This document shows positions 56,201 to 64,000 of a stretch of 64,000 nt of DNA, piece by piece; position 1 is the stretch's first letter; every line of letters starts with the position of its first letter. The DNA comes from Girardinichthys multiradiatus (Eukaryota > Chordata > Actinopteri > Cyprinodontiformes > Goodeidae). Made by a program: the position numbers and the translations under genes. The notes below the pieces were generated by a model. That model was not told the origin of the DNA, searched no databases, and was given only the letters and a program-made list of their open reading frames with translations. Where the stretch lies: assembly GCF_021462225.1 (NCBI RefSeq), contig NC_061811.1, positions 25,319,663 to 25,383,662 of the forward strand. The letters are read 5' to 3'.

Positions 56201-58092
56201 ATGTCTGGAAGAATTTAGTATTCATCAAAAATCTGTCTGAAATATCATCTATCAATATAGAACACACTAGTTCAGATGACCTGTACTCATCTTGATAATC
56301 CAGTGAATGGAAATATTTTCATATAATTGGCTGTGGTGTCCTTTCTACTGAAAGAGCCCTTGAATTGGATTATAATTTCTCTAATACCAACAATAAAATA
56401 GTAAACATTTGCTGGAAGTTACTACAGTTACTGATTAAAAACCATGTTAGTATTTCCAAACACAAACTGTGGCTGGTGCATATTGGGAACACTGGAAAAT
56501 GACGATAATATATTCAACGCCCTTCTGTTTCCCACTGTCACAATGCAAGATGACTCTAGTCCATAACAGTCTACCTGAACTTTACCATCTTTGTCAATAA
56601 AATCTAGATGTGGGCATAAAAGATTAAGACAGCCCATCCAACTGGATAACATAATAAATATGCTACTGGAAAGCCCGGTTTTAATGCATTGCTATGATAG
56701 CCCACCAAATAGTGCGCCCAATCGGTTCTATGCTATTTAGGCGTTGTGCACATTGGATGAAATTGCGAGGTGTATTGCAGTCATGTAGCTTTAAAATGCC
56801 ATGTGATACCATAACAGCAGACAGGGCGATGGCATTATTGTAAAGACATTTTAAAGACCATAATCTCTATAACTAGGTCAACACTGACAGATGGCGAAAA
56901 ACATATTTTTCCAAGTTTCACCTAACTGCAACATTGATAATTATGCATAATTTAAAGTCAGATTTAATTATTTATTGCAGCAGGTCAAAGAGGCATACCT
57001 GCTAATTCCAACAAAACCTCCTGATTGACTTAATTAAAAAAAAAAAATAATCGCTGCTATCGGAGAAGCCCAGCGAAATTCAAAAATGGAAATTTTATCG
57101 GACAGAGTGGGAAACCCCCACTGGCCCAACAGTGTACTCCAAACTCCTTCACTTAGTCATGTTTAATAGGCTGTTAATGGACCATCAATCGACCCAGAGT
57201 GTGGATATGACAGTGCCCTGTGTGCCCACAGCAGTCACTCCTCTGACAGGCCAATAAGGTCTTAATGAGAAGGACGGTAGCTCAGAGTCATCATCACCAT
57301 CAGCAGTCAATGAGCTGATCAATGAAACATAGTTTTGAGATAATCAGGCTGTTGTGTGCTTTGCTTTTAAACAAGAGCAGCTCTACGGACTTTCCTTTGT
57401 ACTGTACAGCACAGAGATTCAGAAATACATCTGCTTTTCTATCTGCAAAACTGAAACATGGCTGCAATATTATCAAATGCATAGTGGGGTGATGAGCTTA
57501 ACAAAAATAATACTGCCTTAATGTCTTCATGAGCATGCTATAAGGGTACCCAAGCACGGGAAAACCCAGACAGAACATAGACAAGTACATTCAAACAAAA
57601 CAATATAATTCAATACATTTCATTCAAAAAGAATAGCACTTTGACTCTTTTCACCATCACTCCACCTCTCGACTTGAGCTTTAGATCCTTGTCACCAAGA
57701 TCTACATCAGCTATGGGCATAAAAGACCAAATACGACAAAGACAAGCCGGGTTTTAATGTATGGTACCTGAAATATTCTAGCCTACCAATTACTACCTCC
57801 CAAGATGTGACTGCTCTATAACAGACATTGATCCTGATACTACAAATTCCAGTCATTGATACAATTGGAATTTAATTTATTCTGCTGCTCTAATTATTAA
57901 ACTTATAATAATGCTATCTTTATGTTCATTTCTTATTTTATAAAAAAGACTTCAACCAAAATGTACAAGAAACAACTGCTAAATTTAGCAACAGTTCAAG
58001 TAAACATGCTTATCATGAAGAGGGACAGTAGAGCCTCCAAATCCAAACACATCTGAATACACATTTTTGCGCAAGGCTCCAGAGGTGCCTGC

Positions 58093-58268
58093 CACTGCCT
58101 GTCAGCTGGCTGAAGAAAGTTGACAGTCATATTAAAGGAGGGGGGCCTCCTTTAATTTTTCTCTCCAATACTTTGTGACAGCAACATATTTGCAATCAGG
58201 CAAATTTGTCTTTTTTGTAAACAAAGGAAAAGTGCAGTCAACTTTCTTTAGCCAGCTGACAGGCAGTG
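58093..58268. repeat. Foldback element with nested palindrome
   Basis: Arms 58,093-58,124 and 58,237-58,268 (32 bp) are inverted with one mismatch. In the 112-bp spacer lies aaaggaggggggcctccttt (58,134-58,153), a second palindrome. Intron 1 of ssbp4. Confidence 0.8.
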
Positions 58269-59967
58269 AGCAGCAACAGGTGGGGAAGGGGCAGTGATGC
58301 GTCGTGCTATGTTCAATACAGTGGGAGACAAACTCCTGGAACCCCTGCATTTGTTTGCGATTTCACTGAAACAACTTTAACCTTGGGAGTGTTGCAACGT
58401 ATTTATTTTAGTTTAAAACTGGAAACTGGTAGCAGAAGCAAGTCTGCTAAATTTGGAGTATTTGCTTAAAACATCTGATTTTATGTCAAGACTTTGCTTT
58501 TATTACAAAAATCAGGATGCATCTGTTGATGAAAATATGGCTCAGGTTTGGATGTGGAATGCTCCACCATGTTTTGCTGGAGTCTGGTCCCCAACATACC
58601 AATAAGGACAGGCATCGTCCTCAGTGTTGAAGTAAAGTTCACTAGTATTTGCATGCAGTACAATAACCAGGTGTAAAACTGTGCACTGTCAACACTCTGC
58701 TTTTGTATCTGACATTCGTTTTTTTTTTTTCATTCCACCAACTGAAAGTCATTAAAAAACTATCTGTAGCTCCAGCGAGTCAATTCAGAACATTAAAGCC
58801 AACAGGAACAGCAACGTCAATCAATTCCTCTCACCTGCTCCTACTAATCGCAGGTACACCCATTCTAATCCAGTTTCTGAAGAATAATCTATTTTGAAAC
58901 ATGGGATCCTGTGAAAATTGTCATGTATTAAAAAAACGCTAAATAACTGTCTACATGCTGTATGTTACGGTAAAACAATGCAATGGCTCAATAAGGCTCC
59001 AGGTGAAGCTTTATGTCACGACTGCTGCTTATTTCTGCTACAGGGGAGGAGAAATGAACACTGCTCAAGAGTGTTGCAACAGATCCGACCCAAGCCTGAC
59101 CTGTACTTACTACCAATAGTATGCAAATACGTTGTTAGTATGCAAATGTAGTCTACAGAAGATATGAATAGGCAAACACTGAGCCAGTGATTCCTACATG
59201 ATGATATCTCTGCCCTTGGACAGAATCACATGCATTTTCCCCTAATGGGACAATTTTTGTTGCGTTTCACAATACTTTATGATGAAACTAAATTATATCT
59301 TTATGATTTAACAAAAGGTTGACCAACATCTGGAAGCAATGGAGTTTCCATTCAAGAGCCCTAGGTTTTCTAGGTTCTGCCTCCATATCACTGTACTGTG
59401 GTCTGTCAAACAGGTTAAAACCTGCACTTGACCAGAAATCATTTACATTTGACATAATTTATTTATATATTGAGCACATCAGAGAAAGCAGATTTAATTG
59501 ATACTGAAGGCACTGAAGATATATGTTTTGACTTCACCACCAAGCTTAGATCTCTCTCTCTCACAAAAGAAAAAAAACATATCTAAACATCTTTGGATGG
59601 ACTTTTGCTGCTGCCAATTTCAGATTTTCTTTCTACTGACTGCAAAGCAAACAAATACATTAACTTTGTTTTAGTCCAACAAAATAAAAGTAACAAACAT
59701 TAATATGCCGCTGGACCCTTAATACTGAAAGTATCTTTGAATCCAGTGGAAAATGAAGGCATTACAAACTTTGTGTTTACAGACTCAGAAAACTGCGATT
59801 TTGATGCATTTAATGGAAGAAAACATTTTTTCAATATTATTAGATCTGTCTTGTTTTGATCACTGGCTGACTGATTTATAGTCATTAAATGGTGATACAT
59901 CAAACTTATTTACAAAGGTCACACAAAAAAATCCCTTGAGATGACTAAATGACATATCTGTTTAGTA

Positions 59968-61330
59968 TCAGAAATGCACCAAGAAACTGGCCTTTTGTTT
60001 GTAATTAGCAGATTTTTAGCTTAATCTGCCACGGCCCGTGATCGGACGGTCAGAAACTAAAACAGTGTATTCACTTTTTAAGTCAGTGAACGCACCATAC
60101 CCAGGTGCTACCATGTCGCTCTGACAACAACACTCTTCAGTGTGGAAGCTGTTATTTAGGAAGAAAGTTAGCCATTTTCAGTAACAGTGATGTGTTTAAC
60201 AATAAAGTCAGAGGAAACACAGATGCAAGAAGTAAAATGAAACTGTTTTTTCCATCACATGTCAAGGCATGATTTTTGTTTACTGAGGCTACAAGAGAGA
60301 GCAAGACTTTGAGCAGATAACAGGATGACTAAACGGATTTTGGCAATGTTGCTCAGTTTCATCCAGTTAAGTCTGTTATAAAACCTGCTGGATGTGGAAA
60401 TGTTTGAAACCTTTAGGAAATCTCAGCGTAAGTAAGAATCGACATTCAATACAGACTGCTACAGCAACACCAGACAACCTAACTGGGCTAATTGCTAATA
60501 TAAACTGCTAAAAACAGTTTTAAATGTCAACTCCAGAATGATTTAGGTTTTGTTTTTTAATGAGAGATGATAGGTGCATAACATCGCCTCTGCTCCTAAT
60601 GTAAATAATTTATGACCACTCATGCCAAGAGAGCTACAATAGCCCTTTTTCCCCTACAGGGACCTTCAGCCATTGCTTGGGATTTTGAAAGCGCGTTGTG
60701 GGTTTCAACATAATTTCCCCCAAGTAATATGAATTTCCTGGGTCCACACTTTCCTGGATAAAATGTTCTGTTCTGGGGGTAGGACTTTCAGATTACCCCG
60801 GGACTGTTGAGGGGTAGTGTTATGTGCCAACATCCGCCCACCAGCCATATTTAAGACCTGTATGATGTTGTTGTTTTCTACTTTATACAAGATTCATATT
60901 TGAGAGTACTTTTACATTTACAATGTGGTATAACACCAGAAGCAAAAAAGCCAACTATGTGCTCTCCATCTGGTTTTGCTAACAAATGGTCGGGCTTTCC
61001 TTGCTTGGCCTTTGATTTCTAATTACTGCCATCCGCTGGACTGGAGGTGTAGGGCAGTTTTCTTCACAACTTCCCTAACATGTCATTAGGCTGATATAAA
61101 TAAATTTTCCACACCCTTTCAGAGCAGTGGAAATGCAAAGCACACAAATTACCTGAGGTTCTTTTTACAAGGGTTAAAACAAAAGGTATTTAAATCCCAG
61201 GACCTTCAGTGGAAAAGGGGATAAAACAATATTTTGAATATACTTCTTTAAAAAAATTATCAGCAGGTCAAAGCTTTACAAAAATCAGAGGTCTGAAATT
61301 GTTAACAAAACTCTGATCGGTGCATCAATA
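59968..61330. mobile_element. Non-autonomous hAT-like element, copy 2
   Basis: It begins tcagaaatgcaccaag and ends ctgatcggtgcatcaata (imperfect inverted ends), in the same orientation as 14,746-16,368 with which it shares several interior blocks. More diverged; non-coding. Confidence 0.6.
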
Positions 61331-61540
61331 TTTACCATCCATTAAATCTAATTTTGACATTTTAACAGTTTATTTGTAACAAACCTCAGAACAACAGACC
61401 CTTTAGGTGGACAACTACAGTCTCATAACATGCTATGACAACAGTCTTTGGCTGTAAACGGGTCAGTCCAAGTTAAACATTAGTAGGTTTTAGTGTCATG
61501 TATTGACAGATTCAATCTGTCCTCTTTTGTTTCTGTTTAT

Positions 61541-61576
<36 letters not shown>

Positions 61577-64000
61577 TAAGCTGTCTGTCTCTTACACTAA
61601 TCACAAAGATACAAAAGGATACATTAAACAGGCAAACTTAGAAAACATAGAAAAGCAGAAGTTGTCTTGGATTCTTAACTTCCCAAAGGTAACTAATTCA
61701 AAACTAACTATTGCAACTAGTCTGATGCACCTAATTAAACACAGACCATAGCTCCTAACTGTAGTTTTAGAAATGACCAATAAATCCAAGAGGATGAAGA
61801 CTTCCCTTCTGCTGAGACACAAAAGCACTTGACCACTGTAGCCAAGGGAATCTGACCACTTTCTGAGGTTTCCAGCAATTTGTAGGTCACAAAGCTCTCT
61901 TTGACCGCTGGTGTAGAGTGTAAGTCACTGTTACTTGCAGGTCAGTCTAGCACTGGCCCACACACACACACTAGTTACCTACAAAGCACACACAGGCATT
62001 ACACACCTCCTGCAACTTTACTGGTTCCCAATCTCACTTAAACACCTATAGATCTAAAGTGATTTGGAGGGCTTTGAAATGTCTGGCAAAAGCTCGAAGG
62101 AAGCTTTGGGATACAGCAAAAGCTTCAAATATTGATACTATCTTCCTGCACTCTGCGGGCTTATGGGCTAGCTTGATACATGTACAACCTTAGAGAACAG
62201 TTTGACCCACAGTAGGAAATGTTTAAGGACTATCTTCTTATGTTTGGGGATAGGAGGATCATGCTGAAGATGCCCTCCCATCTTTCATGAGACCTTCAAT
62301 GAAAATTTTATGTGTGGTGTAGATGTGTGTGTGCATTTGCCTTTGTGCGTGTTGTATAAGGGGCTGCTTGCACATGCACCTGGCCTGCTGCATTATTAAA
62401 GCTCGAGAGCTGGCTCATTGAAAAGAAGGAGAAGTTTGAGGAGATGACCCACAACAGGAGCAAAGAGAGGAGAAAGATTCACTTCCTGCAGGATGTACAA
62501 AGCAGCAGGCTGAGTTTAAAAGTGAAGAAACAAACCAGAAGAACAGTAGTGCATAGAATGAAGGAAAGGGGTGCCTTTGCAACAGATTTCTAAAGTTTAA
62601 ACAATGTTTTGCTTCTTCACTCTGAGTGAGGGGCCCCTTGACCTCCCATCCCGCCTCTCTCCCTGAAAACTTCTAGAATAGGGAGTCGTGCAGGGACTAA
62701 CTTCCACAGAGAGTGAAATTTCCCTGGTGTGCACCATCAGTACATCTGACATCTCGCCCGGGGCTCGCGACAAAACCCCCTCTTTAAACATGGATGAGTC
62801 TGTCCACCACATCTCTTTTCTTTTCTCCTCCATCTCTCTCTCCCTCACAACTCTTGACGCAAAGCTGAGAGCAGCTGCTTCGGTCAGTCTCAATAATTCA
62901 ACAGCAATGTGAGGGATGAGGACCGAGGTGCAGTGAGATGAAGAAAGAGATGAGGAAAAGCTTGGAGAAAACAAGGAGATTGATTGTAGAGAAAAACTAG
63001 TCATAAATGACAAGAGGTGCCTGTTGATCTGCATGTAAACTCAGTTCTGTCCCATTTTGATTTCAGCTGCATTACACAAAAGTTCAGTCCAACTAAGTTC
63101 AACACCAGACAAAACGGGATACGTAGGCTTGTGAGTGACATCAAAGTAAGTTCACGCAGGTCAGTGGCCCCTGATTTGCTGGTACTGCACGGATGATTAT
63201 TAAATTAATATTTAGGGTCAGTCTGGAAGCCATATATCTTGTTGAAGTGTTGAAAAGGGAGCTGCACGTATCTTCTAGGCGAGACAGAGAGGCATGCAGA
63301 CAAAGGGGCTTAGAGGGGGCTGCAGCTTCCCTTGCCTTGCAACTGATCAGCCCCTATTCCGGGAAGCATGTGTGGATAGCTTTGCACAGCTCTGAATGTC
63401 AGGAGAAAATTTGCACAAAAGTTACAAAGGGCCGCTAGGTTTTTGCAGGTAAAGTGAACGAAAACACGCGTGGATACAATGCAACCCAGCGCGATCAGAC
63501 TCACAACTAGTGCGCGAACAAGCCACGAACACGCTAGTTTGTAACAAAGCCCCCTCAAACAGCTGTATCCTATTTTTACCGAGACGAGAGACACACACAA
63601 AAAAGGCAGCCAGATACAATGCCCTTGCGCAGCTACAATAAACCCAGATGCATTGTTCCCCATGGTGGGGGGCTGAGGAGAAGAGCGAACTCGAGTGGGA
63701 TCCCCCACATCCACGCTTCTTAAAGCACATTTAAGCGCAGCAACAAACAGGCGTGGAAAGAAAAAAAGCGATGCAACTTTACCAAGCGTCTTTGGGTTGT
63801 ACACGAGTAACAAAACAATTAAAGACCAGAGTGAAACTGGCTGCAGCTAGCTGCTGGGGCTAACTTAGCAGACATGCCTGCAAGTTGGAGGATGCTGAAG
63901 AAGAAGAAGGCACCAACACACACAAAAGAAGTAGTAAAAACACAGCTAGCACAACTTCACTTGCAACAACCGGCAAAAGTTAAAATAACAAACTTGTGCA
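61331..64000 (-). other. ssbp4: ssbp4 intron 1, distal part, CpG-rich end
   Basis: From about 63,400 to 63,790 the density of CG rises sharply (cgcgtgg, gcgcgatcag, gtgcgcgaac). This may mark the approach to the promoter or first exon, expected beyond the window edge. The minus-strand frames here (for example 63,310-63,813) do not resemble a known protein. Confidence 0.45.
61543..61574. repeat. (AC)16 microsatellite
   Basis: Thirty-two bases of uninterrupted AC in intron 1. Confidence 0.97.

Larger units (their letters stand above)
54141..59960 (-). other. ssbp4: ssbp4 intron 1, proximal part
   Basis: AT-rich. It holds an ATAATAA-rich stretch near 55,010-55,048, the repeats listed at 56,080 and 58,093, and a related pair of blocks at 56,590-56,710 and 57,700-57,790. 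No exon found. Confidence 0.6.

Noticed and set aside
62597..63034. 145-residue minus-strand frame, Ser-rich
   Set aside because: Low-complexity Ser/Leu text from pyrimidine-rich DNA; nothing recognised.
63310..63813. 167-residue minus-strand frame
   Set aside because: No domain or family resemblance and no splice support; probably chance in a CpG-rich stretch.
54141..64000. Search for ssbp4 exon 1
   Set aside because: No minus-strand ATG frame encoding a KGxGSAVPSDxQAREK-like start with a donor was found, so the start is placed outside the window.
1..64000. CRISPR array, operons, ribosome-binding sites
   Set aside because: The sequence is vertebrate nuclear DNA; no regularly spaced repeat array of that kind is present.

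Overview
The window is vertebrate nuclear DNA, almost certainly from a teleost fish. It has spliced genes with GT-AG introns, several Tc1 transposons with TA target duplications, Rex1/L2-type and Rex3-type LINEs, a DIRS1-like retroelement, hAT and Harbinger-type non-autonomous DNA elements and a tRNA-derived SINE. No species can be named from the sequence; a spiny-rayed fish is a weak inference.

One host gene fills the window on the minus strand. It encodes a single-stranded-DNA-binding protein of the SSBP2/3/4 family, the LDB1 partners with an N-terminal LUFS/LisH domain and a long Pro/Gly/Met-rich tail. I could place 17 coding exons, from 54,140 down to the stop codon at 825, all with GT-AG borders and compatible phases. 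They add up to 363 residues. The paralogue is best called ssbp4, because of [26 protein letters not shown] and MGPGGRGPW. Coding exon 1 (roughly the first 20 residues) was not found and should lie beyond 64,000. The 3'UTR runs from 824 toward or past base 1.

Layout (plus-strand coordinates): 1-854 terminal exon and 3'UTR; 3,548-10,391 a compact cluster of 12 exons; 10,392-19,347 an intron with Tc1 elements, a SINE nested in a Tc1 relict, and a hAT-like element; 19,348-19,437 exon 5; 19,438-41,922 a 22.5 kb intron with a near-intact Tc1, Rex3-like fragments, a Harbinger-like element inside a degenerate tandem repeat, and a nearly full-length but frameshifted Rex1/L2-type LINE; 41,923-42,007 exon 4; 42,008-51,201 an intron with hAT-type MITEs and a 4.54 kb DIRS1-like element; exons 3 and 2 at 51,202-51,263 and 54,068-54,140; then more than 9.8 kb of intron 1.

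The mobile elements all sit in introns and leave every recognised splice border intact. The most informative structures are the DIRS1-like element, whose terminal repeats and internal complementary region still show the circular-junction design; a Tc1 pair whose lesions are complementary; and several nested insertions that give relative ages. I found no evidence of a wholly new biological system. The unusual signals are element architectures and a tandem GTGGTG splice donor in ssbp4.
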